Of a DNA stretch of 15,517 nt, positions 1-7,100 are shown in pieces; within the stretch, counting starts at the first letter, position 1; each line of letters begins with the position of its first letter. Source of the DNA: JBJXHG01 sp046160865 (GTDB taxonomy: Bacteria; Planctomycetota; UBA1135; GCA-002686595); assembly GCA_046160865.1 (NCBI GenBank), contig JBJXHG010000105.1, forward strand, positions 1 to 15,517, in the 5' to 3' direction. The notes under the pieces are model-generated. The model saw nothing but the letters and a program-made list of their open reading frames with translations. It searched no databases and was not told the origin of the DNA. Made by a program: the position numbers and the translations under genes.

Positions 1-22
1 GCGCGGTTCGACGCGCGGCTCG

Positions 23-69
23 GCGCTTTAAACGGCGGGGACCCGTTGCATCTGCCTGCGCTCGACTGA
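23..69 (+). repeat. 3'-module repeat, copy A
   Basis: First of three copies of a dispersed repeat in the window. The 28-nt core (23-50) starts GCGCTTTAA and continues CGGCGGGGACCCG then TTGCA; it matches copy B at 27 of 28 positions. Similarity fades through a tail with TGCCT and GACTGA up to about 69. A small GCGCG/CGCGC hairpin (1-5 with 12-16) precedes it. By analogy with copies B and C it should follow the 3' end of a plus-strand gene that lies left of the window. The frame from base 1 to the TGA at 67-69 is open, so it could alternatively be the last 22 codons of a truncated upstream gene; I cannot decide from 69 bases. Confidence 0.75.
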
Positions 70-174
70 TATCGCGCAGCTCGCCTCGAACTCACGGCTG
101 CTTCGCGCGTGACGACTTCGACAGCCGTCCTTCCGACGATCGAGCTTCGTCGACTCCGACACACCGGCACTTCC

Positions 175-180
175 TACAAT
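175..180 (+). promoter_or_regulatory. Candidate -10 box for the methyltransferase gene
   Basis: TACAAT stands out in very GC-rich DNA, 47 nt before the ATG at 228. The best -35 match is TCGACT at 150-155, with a long 19-nt spacer, so the -35 is weak. It implies a 5' leader of about 40 nt. Confidence 0.4.
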
Positions 181-227
181 CGCAGCGCCGCGACGCACCG
201 ACCGCTGATCCACCCGCGCGACGGCAC

Positions 228-941
228 ATGAACGAGACGGGAAACGATCGTCGTACGAGCGGAGACGACGCGCTCTTACGCTGGCAGCGCAAGCAGGCGC
301 ACTACCAGGACCCGGCCGTCGTCGCGCGCTACGACGCCGAGCGCGGCTTCGCGCGCGATCGCGCGACGGCGTCGACGCGCTGGAAGTGGGCCGCGATCGA
401 GCGGCATCTCTTGCGCGAGCTGCCCGCCGGTGCGCGCGTGCTCGACGTGCCGTGCGGCACCGGGCGCTTCACGCGCGCGTGGCTCGGCGCGGACGTGTCG
501 CTCGTGAACGCCGATCTCAGTCTCGCGATGCTAGCGGCGGCGCGCGACGCCGGCGGCGCGCATTCGACGGCGCGCGGCGGACTGGCCGGCAGCGTGCGCT
601 GCGACGCCGGGCATCTGCCATTCGCCGACGCGAGCTTCGACGCGGTCGTGAGCGTGCGCTTCCTGTTCCACGTGCCGCGCCAGCTGCGGGCGGCGTTCCT
701 GCGCGAGTACGCGCGCGTGTCGCGGCGCTTCGTGCTCGTCGACGTGCGCCACAAGTATTGTTGGACGACGCAGTCGAAGCGCCTGCGTGCATGGCTCACC
801 CGCGCGCGTGCGCCGACGCCGCGCTACTCGCTCCGCGACATCGACGCGGATCTCGCGGCTGCCGGGCTCGTGCAGCGCGCGCGCCTGTGGCGCAGCCCGC
901 TCTTCAGCGAGAAGATGCTGGTCGTGTGCGAGAAGCGCTGA
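228..941 (+). CDS. Class I SAM-dependent methyltransferase
   Basis: A 237-aa soluble protein with a Rossmann-type methyltransferase fold. SAM-binding motif I is VLDVPCGTGR (residues 71-80), the acidic end of strand beta-2 is probably D96 (VNADLS), and the post-motif region LPFADASFDAVVS (130-142) is typical of the Methyltransf_11/25 families. The first 60 residues are basic and charged and probably form the cap helices. The substrate cannot be read from the sequence: similar proteins methylate quinones, small metabolites, lipids or proteins. The ATG at 228 has no clear Shine-Dalgarno, but an upstream TACAAT box supports transcription from just upstream. The gene stands alone and is convergent with tgt; its stop codon lies inside a GC-rich hairpin and repeat copy B follows. 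Family assignment is firm, function unknown. Confidence 0.85.
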   Translation: MNETGNDRRTSGDDALLRWQRKQAHYQDPAVVARYDAERGFARDRATASTRWKWAAIERHLLRELPAGARVLDVPCGTGRFTRAWLGADVSLVNADLSLAMLAAARDAGGAHSTARGGLAGSVRCDAGHLPFADASFDAVVSVRFLFHVPRQLRAAFLREYARVSRRFVLVDVRHKYCWTTQSKRLRAWLTRARAPTPRYSLRDIDADLAAAGLVQRARLWRSPLFSEKMLVVCEKR

Positions 942-964
942 GCGCGGTCTGCCGCGCGCAGCGC
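935..964 (+). terminator. Stop-codon-overlapping hairpin after the methyltransferase
   Basis: The arms 935-945 and 954-964 pair over 11 positions with one A/G mismatch and an 8-nt loop; the TGA stop (939-941) lies in the left arm. A second small hairpin, GCGTGC/GCACGC (974-979 with 983-988, loop CTT), follows, then GCAGCGC and TTTAA at the start of repeat copy B. There is no long T-tract, so a terminator role is inferred from position and structure. Confidence 0.4.
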
Positions 965-991
965 ATGCGCGCAGCGTGCCTTGCACGCGCA

Positions 992-1040
992 GCGCTTTAA
1001 GCGGCGGGGACCCGTTGCAATTGCCTGGCGCTCAACTGTG
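992..1040 (+). repeat. 3'-module repeat, copy B
   Basis: The core 992-1019 differs from copy A at a single base (A to G at core position 10). The tail 1020-1040 (TTGCCT, then GCGCTCAACTGTG) remains alignable with copies A and C. It lies 50 nt downstream of the methyltransferase stop, in the same orientation as that gene, immediately after two GC-rich hairpins. Within the core, ARCGG can pair with CCGTT around a GGGA loop; the base changed relative to copy A converts an A-U pair to G-U, so the pairing survives. Confidence 0.85.
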
Positions 1041-1165
1041 ACGTGTCGGTTGCTTGTGGTCACAACGTCCCGCGGCGCGGATGCGAGATGTCGGGCTGCG
1101 ACGGTGTGTCGGTGCGACTCGACGTTGCGCCGAGGCGGTAGAAGAGCAACGGCAAGGTGCGACCG

Positions 1166-1213
1166 CACAGTTCGGCGTTCGCAGCTGCCACGGGTCCCCG
1201 CCGTTCAAAGCGT
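1166..1213 (-). repeat. 3'-module repeat, copy C (inverted)
   Basis: Read on the minus strand, the core 1213-1186 matches copy A at 25 of 28 positions and keeps CGGCGGGGACCCG intact; the tail to 1166 ends in AACTGTG like copy B. It lies downstream of tgt in the orientation of tgt and directly follows the second of two tandem hairpins. Copies B and C therefore face each other between two convergent genes. I see no feature in the 125 nt between them (1041-1165). Confidence 0.8.
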
Positions 1214-1237
1214 GTGGCGCAAGGATGCGCCACACGC
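1210..1237 (-). terminator. GC-rich hairpin plus short T run downstream of tgt
   Basis: A perfect 11-bp stem (1210-1220 with 1227-1237) with a 6-nt loop, read on the minus strand and followed at once by TTTGAA, which begins repeat copy C. It abuts the 23-bp hairpin at the end of tgt without a single spacer base. It resembles an intrinsic terminator with a very short T-tract. Confidence 0.5.
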
Positions 1238-1287
1238 ATGATGCGCAAGATCTAGGCGCGCGGACGCGCCTAGATCTTGCGCATCAT
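1238..1287 (-). repeat. Perfect 23-bp inverted repeat spanning the tgt stop
   Basis: The arms 1238-1260 and 1265-1287 are exact reverse complements around the 4-nt loop 1261-1264. The right arm contains the last six codons of tgt, including the TAG stop, plus five bases; the left arm is an inverted copy of it. In the tgt transcript the loop reads UCCG, a UNCG-type tetraloop. This would be an extremely stable 3' hairpin, plausible as terminator or exonuclease block. Confidence 0.9.
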
Positions 1288-2418
1288 CGCGGGCAGCACT
1301 TCACCGCGCAGCTGTGCGAGCGTGCCGCTCTCGATCGCGGCGCGCATGCGGGTGAAGAGCGCGTGGAAGCACGTCACGTTGTGCAAGGTGACGAGCATCG
1401 GTCCGAGCATCTCCTCGCTCGTGCACAGGTGGCGCAGCACGCCTCTCGAGAAGCCGGTGCATGCGACGCACGCGCACTCGGGATCGAGCGGCGCGCGATC
1501 CTCGCGCCAGACTTGATTGCGCAAGTTCACGCGACCGCGGCTCGTGAACGCGTTGTGATTGCGTCCGTGACGCGTCGGCGTGACGCAGTCGAACAAGTCG
1601 ATGCCACGCTCGATCGCGTCGAAGAAATCCTCGGGCGTGCCGACGCCCATCAAATAGCGCGGTCGATCGTCGGGCAGGAACGGCGCCGACGCGGAGACGG
1701 CCGCGCGCATGTGCTCGCGCTCCTCGCCGACGCTGACGCCACCGATCGCGTAACCGACGAGATCGTGCTCGAGCGCGGCGGCGAGGTTTTCACGCCGCAA
1801 GTCCGCGTGGATCCCGCCCTGCACGATTCCGAAGAGCGCCTGGCCGCTCTCCTCGCCGCCGAGTTCGCGGTGGCGCCTCACGCAGCGTGCGAGCCAGTTC
1901 TGCGTGCGCGTGCAGGCGTCCGCAACGGAGGCGCGGTCCGTAGGATCGGCCGGACAGTGGTCGAGCGCCATTGCGACGTCGGCGCCGAGCTTGCGCTGGA
2001 TGTCGACCGCGCGCTCGGGCGTCAGTCGAATCGGTGCGCCGTCGACGATCGAGCGCAAGCTGACACCGTCGTCGTCGATGCGCACGGTGTCGGACAAGCT
2101 GAACACCTGGTAGCCGCCCGAATCGGTGAGGATCGGTCCGTCCCAATTCATGAAGCGGTGCAAGCCGCCGAGCTTGGCGACGACCTCCTCGCCGGGGCGC
2201 ACGTGCAGGTGATAGGTGTTGGCGAGCACCATCTGCGTGCCGGCTGCCGCGAGATCGCGCGGGAACACGCCCTTCACCGTTCCGCGCGTCCCGACCGGCA
2301 TGAACGCGGGCGTGCGCACGTCTCCATGCGGCGTCGTGAACACGCCCGCGCGCGCGTGGCCGTCGCGTGCTTCGAGCCGGAAGCCGAAGCCATGGCGCTG
2401 GAAGCTCGCGAGCGTCAC
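1270..2418 (-). CDS. tgt: tRNA-guanine(34) transglycosylase
   Basis: Tgt exchanges guanine 34 of GUN-anticodon tRNAs for preQ1 in queuosine synthesis (cytosolic). The 382-aa protein has the family's full length. TDSGGYQVFSL holds one active-site aspartate (D99), LFDCVTPTR the nucleophile (D277), GIVQGG (198-202) and YAIGGVSVGE (223-232) line the base pocket, and CACVAC with H346 supplies the zinc ligands C315, C317, C320 and H346. PTRHGRNHNAF departs slightly from the common PTRNGRNG. The start is a GTG at 2418 whose GTGA overlaps the ruvB stop; longer in-frame starts would lie inside ruvB, and this one gives the normal Tgt N-terminus. Translation is therefore probably coupled to ruvB. The 3' end lies within a perfect inverted repeat. 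queA, often in this neighbourhood, is absent. Confidence 0.96.
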   Translation of the reverse strand: MTLASFQRHGFGFRLEARDGHARAGVFTTPHGDVRTPAFMPVGTRGTVKGVFPRDLAAAGTQMVLANTYHLHVRPGEEVVAKLGGLHRFMNWDGPILTDSGGYQVFSLSDTVRIDDDGVSLRSIVDGAPIRLTPERAVDIQRKLGADVAMALDHCPADPTDRASVADACTRTQNWLARCVRRHRELGGEESGQALFGIVQGGIHADLRRENLAAALEHDLVGYAIGGVSVGEEREHMRAAVSASAPFLPDDRPRYLMGVGTPEDFFDAIERGIDLFDCVTPTRHGRNHNAFTSRGRVNLRNQVWREDRAPLDPECACVACTGFSRGVLRHLCTSEEMLGPMLVTLHNVTCFHALFTRMRAAIESGTLAQLRGEVLPAMMRKI

Positions 2419-3458
2419 TCGCGGAAGAGTCCCGCAGGGCCCGCCGGCAGATCGATCGCGGCGAGACCGCTGCGCGTCACGACGCGCCCGCGGCCCGTCT
2501 TCTGCACGAAGCCCGAGCGCAACAAGTGCGGCTCGAACACGTCCTCGATCGTGTCCTCCGCTTCGCCGACGGCCGCCGCGATCGTCTTCAAGCCGACCGG
2601 CTGGCCGCCGTTCAGCGCGAGGCAGCGCAGGATGCGCCGGTCGAGGTCCTCGAGGCCGTTGTCGTCGACGCCCAAGCGCTCGAGCGCCTCGCTGCACAGC
2701 GCGCTCGACAGACGCGGGAGTCCGCGCACTTGTGCGAGGTCGCGCGCGCGCCGCAAGAAGCGGTTCGCGATGCGCGGCGTGCCGCGGCTGCGTTCGGCGA
2801 GCAGCCGCGCCGCGTGCGTCTCGAGCTCGACCGCGAGGATGCTCGCCGAGCGCAGGAGGATCTGCTCGAGATCTTCCGGTGGATAGGGGACGAGGCGTTC
2901 CGCGATGCCGAAGCGGCCGCGGAACGGCGCGGTCAACAGACCCTCGCGGGTCGTCGCGCCGACGAGCGTGAATGGCTCCAGCTTGAGCGGCAGGATCCGC
3001 GCGTGCGGACCTTGGTCGAGCGTGAAGTCGACGCTGAAGTCCTCCATCGCGGTGTAGAGGTATTCCTCGACCGGTGCCGGCACGCGATGGATCTCGTCGA
3101 TGAAGAACACATCGCCGCGCTCGAGCTGGGTCAGGATGCCGACGAGGTCGCGCGGCCGTTCGAGCGCCGGCCCGCTCGTGCTGTGCAGCTTGCCGCCGAG
3201 CTCGCGCGCGAGGATGCGCGCCAAGCTCGTCTTGCCCAAGCCGGGCGGACCCGAGAGCAGGACGTGATCGAGCGGCTCGCCGCGCGCTCGTGCGGCTTGG
3301 ATGGCGATGCGCAGGTTCTCGTGCGTGCGCGCTTGGCCGACGAACTCGGAAAACGTGCGCGGGCGGAGCTGGGTTTCGAGGTCGCGCTCGGGGTCTTCGC
3401 TCGCCTCCCGAGCGACATCGAGTGCCTGCGGATCGAACACATGCTCGCTCGGAACCAT
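2415..3458 (-). CDS. ruvB: Holliday junction branch migration helicase RuvB
   Basis: RuvB is the hexameric AAA+ motor that drives Holliday junction migration together with RuvA. The 347-aa protein shows Walker A GPPGLGKT (70-77), Walker B FFIDEIHR (118-125), sensor 1 GATT (167-170), the arginine-rich RGTPRIANR (225-233, sensor 2 region) and the C-terminal winged helix (about 265-330, with ALNGGQPVGLKTIAAAVGE). The start is the ATG at 3458: upstream in-frame codons back to 3590 add a low-complexity Arg-rich tail absent from the family, and an extended -10 lies 9 nt before this ATG. No Shine-Dalgarno is seen, so the mRNA may be leaderless. It is the first gene of ruvB-tgt; ruvA and ruvC are not in the window. 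Confidence 0.97.
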   Translation of the reverse strand: MVPSEHVFDPQALDVAREASEDPERDLETQLRPRTFSEFVGQARTHENLRIAIQAARARGEPLDHVLLSGPPGLGKTSLARILARELGGKLHSTSGPALERPRDLVGILTQLERGDVFFIDEIHRVPAPVEEYLYTAMEDFSVDFTLDQGPHARILPLKLEPFTLVGATTREGLLTAPFRGRFGIAERLVPYPPEDLEQILLRSASILAVELETHAARLLAERSRGTPRIANRFLRRARDLAQVRGLPRLSSALCSEALERLGVDDNGLEDLDRRILRCLALNGGQPVGLKTIAAAVGEAEDTIEDVFEPHLLRSGFVQKTGRGRVVTRSGLAAIDLPAGPAGLFRE

Positions 3459-3795
3459 CGCGGCGTGAGCATAGCAGCCCTTGGTGAAAGTGCTTCGAGC
3501 GCGGATGCGGCCCGTTCGCGTCGGAACTGAGAGCCTGGTTCGTCGCGGCCTTCGCCGGCGCGTTGCATCCTGAAACGGGCTAGCCCGCATTTCTCAGCGC
3601 GTCGGTCGCGAGGTCGTCCTGGCGCGCTGCTTCGGACGCGCCGACACGACCGCTGCACACAATGGTGGGAGATCCGGGAGGGCCACGGTCGCCCGGTCCG
3701 CGCGTGCGCCGCCGATCCCGCGCTGCGGCGCGCGTCGATCCGGTCGCGGCTTCATGCACTGCGGCTCGACGCGCGCGTGAGCGGACAGCGATTTC
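3459..3795. other. Non-coding part of the ruvB/lipoprotein intergenic region
   Basis: No convincing gene: the short open frames here have no family signature and no ribosome binding site. Two structures are visible. A perfect 12-bp palindrome, CGGGCTAGCCCG (3576-3587), could be an operator. A 40-nt hairpin (3612-3651) has two 6-bp stems, 3612-3617 with 3646-3651 and 3621-3626 with 3637-3642, separated by a 3x3 internal loop. Neither matches an RNA family I know. Confidence 0.5.
3468..3476 (-). promoter_or_regulatory. Extended -10 promoter of ruvB-tgt
   Basis: On the minus strand TGC-TATGCT (TGn plus a -10-like hexamer) ends 9 nt before the ruvB ATG. No clear -35 is visible at 16-18 nt. The same arrangement precedes mutL and miaA. 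Confidence 0.5.
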
Positions 3796-3823
3796 TTGAC
3801 AGAGGGGGGGGTGTGCCTAGACT
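3796..3823 (+). promoter_or_regulatory. Sigma-70-like promoter of the lipoprotein gene with G8 spacer
   Basis: A perfect -35 TTGACA (3796-3801) and a -10 TAGACT (3818-3823) are separated by 16 nt. The spacer contains eight consecutive Gs (3804-3811), the longest homopolymer I see in the window. Transcription would start near 3830, giving a leader of about 290 nt before the ATG at 4120. The same TAGACT hexamer precedes mutL. Confidence 0.65.
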
Positions 3824-3974
3824 GGCCGCGCGTTCCTGCCGCCCGCGCGGCGTGCGGTGGCGCACGAGCGCTGGTCGTCCGACGCACGCTCGCGAGCCGG
3901 GGGCGCGCCTCCCGTCCCGCAGGCGGGTCGTCGCGCGACGCATGGCTCCAGCAGTAACTCGTTGAGCTAGAGAA

Positions 3975-4012
3975 GGTAAGGACGCATCCCCATCGGGTCC
4001 GAGACTTTTACC
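3975..4012 (+). other. Leader hairpin upstream of the lipoprotein gene
   Basis: GGTAA (3975-3979) pairs with TTACC (4008-4012), and GGAC (3980-3983) with GTCC (3997-4000), leaving a 7-nt bulge on one side. A competing fold pairs GGAC with GTCC at 4031-4034 and CCCAT (about 3989-3993) with ATGGG (4022-4026). It lies within the predicted transcribed leader. No known riboswitch is recognised. Confidence 0.35.
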
Positions 4013-4084
4013 GCCCGCGGAATGGGTCTTGTCCAACCGCCGCCCGCCTGCTCTCCGTCCGCAGGCACTTGACGCTCCTACGCC

Positions 4085-4111
4085 GTCGGCCCGTGTGCCG
4101 ACTGACAGGTG
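4085..4111 (+). promoter_or_regulatory. Hairpin and ribosome binding site of the lipoprotein gene
   Basis: A perfect 6-bp hairpin, GTCGGC/GCCGAC (4085-4090 with 4097-4102), is followed four bases later by the Shine-Dalgarno AGGTG (4107-4111), 8 nt before the ATG at 4120. This site fixes the start and rejects the longer TTG-initiated reading from 4069. Confidence 0.6.
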
Positions 4112-4119
4112 AACTCCCC

Positions 4120-7100
4120 ATGACGAACAATCGGTTGTCGCTGGTGCTGCTCGGATCGCTGACCGCGGGCCTCGGAGCTTGCGGTAGTGGTGGTTCGGAG
4201 AGCACCAACTCGACCATGGACCTCGTCCAGGTCTCCAACGGCTTCGGTCAAGTCCTTCCGCACCAAGTGCTGAAGGTCGGTGACAACGGTCAGATCACGA
4301 ACACCGTCATTTCGATCCGGACGCTCGACGACTTCCTGCGCAACGTCAATTCGTTCAACCCGGTGCGAGCGCCGATCCTGTTCCCGCCGACCGCGACGTT
4401 GCCGACCAACGCTCCCGGCAACCAATTCTTCTTCGCGGAGTTCTCCCAGGACATCGACATCGACAGCGTGCTCGACGCGGCGCCGGGATCCCAGGCGAAC
4501 TCGGGGCTGCTCGGCTCGATCACGCTCGTCGCGGTGAACCCTTCGACGGGCACGAGCTCCTCGGTGCCGTGCCGCGTGCTGATCAACGGCTTCACATACG
4601 CGGGCTCACCGGATCCGGGCACGGGACTCCTGCCGCTCCAGCGCTGGGTCGAGCTCGACGTCAACGGCGCTCCGCAGCTCGCCGCGGACGGACTGTTCGC
4701 GGGCATCGGCTTCCCCGGCACGCCCGGATTCGAGTTCTCGGGTGGCTCGCAGCTCGTGTCGCCGCGCACGGTCGTGCTCGTCGCGGACGCCGACCAGAAT
4801 CTCGCGACACTCGAGCGGTTCCCGACCGGAAGCCAGCTGCGCCTGCGCATCACGACCGGCGTGAAGTCGACCGGTGGTCGCGCGCTCGTGCGGCAAGCGC
4901 TCGCGTCGACGACGGTCGGCCCGGACAACTTGAAGCCCGAGGTCGCGCTCACTCCGCCGCCGTCCAACCAGCCCGTCGTCACGCCGGGTCAAGGTGACAC
5001 CCAGGTCGACCCGCTCACGAACATCCGCATCGAGTTCACCGAGCCGGTGCAACCGCTCACGCTCGGCTCGATCGACCCTTCGATCGTGCCGATTCTGTCC
5101 GCGGCGGTATTCGTCGAGTTCGGCCCGCAGGCGGGCAAGGTGCGCGTGCCGTTCACCGTGCAGCCGGTCAGCGTGTTCGACCTCTCGACGTACGATCTCG
5201 TGCCCGCGTTCCACTTCCCGGGCCAGGGTCCGGTCGGTCTGTCGTGCCTCGACTTCAACCGCATCGACGTGACCGTCAACCCGACGCAGTTCCGCGACCT
5301 CGCGAACAACGTCAACGGCTTCGGCGCGACCACGTTCTTCATCACCGGTGAAGGGCAAGGCCTCACGAACGCGCCGGTCACGCCGGACACCGTCTACATC
5401 GGTCGTGCGGGCGCCGTCCCGGGCTTGTCGGTCGTCGACTTGAACGGCTTCGGCGCGTCGACCGGCGATCCGACGTTCGACCCGAACTTCCAGGTGTTCG
5501 CGGAGGGCTTCTCGAACTTCCCGAACAACCCGAACGTGCGTCTGCAAGGATCGCTCGTTCGCCCGACGCTCTCCGCGGGCACGTGCACGATCAACGGTGG
5601 CTCGTCCGGCGTGTTCACGCTGACGCGCGATTCGTCACTCGAGAACTTGCTCGTGCGCGCGCCGGACCTGACTTCGGTGGGCGACATGATGCTCGGCCAC
5701 GCGCTGGACTCGACGTTCAACAACGGCCCGGCACCGTTCGGCTGCCAAGCGGGCGGCGGTGCGCTGTGCACGCTCGACGGTCAGAAGGTGATCACGCCGC
5801 AACCGAACGGAAACATCACGGGTGGCGGCAACAGTCCGAGTAACACGCTCGTGCCTGTGCCGCTCTCCGCTGGCGGGTTTGGCAACGGCGCTGCGGGCTT
5901 CGGCGCGGAGAATTTGATGAACTGGGCACCGCACCCGAATCCTCCGCCGCTCGTCTTCCCGCCGATCTGCATCTCGCCGTACATCGGTGGACAGGAGCCG
6001 ACGTCGATCGACACGATCACGACGGTTGCCGGCGGCGTCTTCGGCGGAACGGGCCTCGCGAACTTGCTCGTGCCCGGTGATCCGTTCGGCACGCCCACGG
6101 CCGCGAATCCGCAGCCGCCGAACGGACTGCTCACGCCGGAGCAGAACGGGTTCTTCGTCGGACCGTCGGTCGGTCAATCCACGATCGGCAACTGCTTGCC
6201 GTACATGATCCGGCAGCAGATCGGCCACTACCTCTACGTGATCGATCGCGGCCGCCGCGAGGTCGTCGTGCTCAACAGCAACCGCATGACGGTCGTCGAC
6301 CGCATCCCGACTCCGGATCCGACGACGCTCGCCATGTCGCCGAATCTCGACCTGCTCGCGGTCGTGAACCAAATCGGCAACCTGGTTTCGTTCATCGACA
6401 TCGATCCGAACTCCTCGACGTTCCACCAAATCGTCCAAGAGACGGTCGTCGGCAACCGTCCGCGCGGCATCGCGTGGGATCCGGGCAACGAAGATGTGTT
6501 GGTCTGCAACGAAGCCGACAGCACGATGTCCGTGATCTCGGCGTCGTCGGGCACGGTGCGCCGTGTGATCGCGTCGCAGCTCAACGAGCCGTTCGACCTG
6601 GCGATCACGCCGCGACAACAGTGCTGGGGCTACTCGCGCAACGTCTATTTCGCCTACATCCTGAACCGCAACGGCCGCGTGGCCGTGTTCGAATCGGGTC
6701 CGAACAACGTCAACGGCTGGGGCTTCGACGACATCATCGGCATCGCGCCGACGACGTTCCGCAATCCGAAGGCGATCCAAGCCGACCAGGTCGATCTGCG
6801 CTCGGCGGTGTGGATCGCACACGAGGGTCCGATCGACCTGCTGAATGATCAATCGGGTCCGGCCGGCGTGCCGGCGATCTCGAAGCTCGTGATCGAGAGC
6901 GCGCTGAGCGGAGCCTTGCTGTTGAACACGCAGGGCACGAACCCGCAGTTCCGCGACATGGCCGTCGCCGTGCAGGTGTCGATCGGAGCGAACGCGCTCT
7001 CCGGCCTGCCGGCCGACATCGCGTTCGACAACATGCGCAGCGTGTCGGGTTTGCCCAATTTCTCGTCGCAGTTCAGCGCTTCGGCGCCGGTCCCGCTCAA

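Noticed and set aside
1..26. Possible tRNA T-arm end (GGTTCGA at 5-11)
   Set aside because: The stem-loop spacing is wrong (6-nt loop) and no acceptor stem or CCA follows; it is simply a GC hairpin before repeat copy A.
992..1213. Copies B and C as terminal inverted repeats of a small mobile element (MITE)
   Set aside because: No target-site duplication is visible, copy A is single, and each copy is better explained by its position after a gene 3' end. Not fully excluded without genome-wide copies.
1054..2886. 610-codon plus-strand open frame opposite tgt and ruvB
   Set aside because: It runs antisense across two firmly identified genes, has Ala/Arg/Val/Glu-rich shadow composition and no domain. 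GC-rich codon bias routinely opens this frame.
3459..3590. 44-residue N-terminal extension of RuvB
   Set aside because: Arg/Thr-rich, not in the RuvB family, and an extended -10 lies within it at the right distance for the ATG at 3458.
3594..4036. Short open frames (about 60-97 codons) in the ruvB/lipoprotein intergenic region
   Set aside because: No ribosome binding sites, Arg/Pro/Ala-rich random composition, and they overlap the promoter and leader.
4069..4119. Longer TTG-initiated start for the lipoprotein
   Set aside because: It would place an Arg-rich stretch before the signal peptide; AGGTG at 4107-4111 supports ATG 4120, which begins a standard lipoprotein signal.
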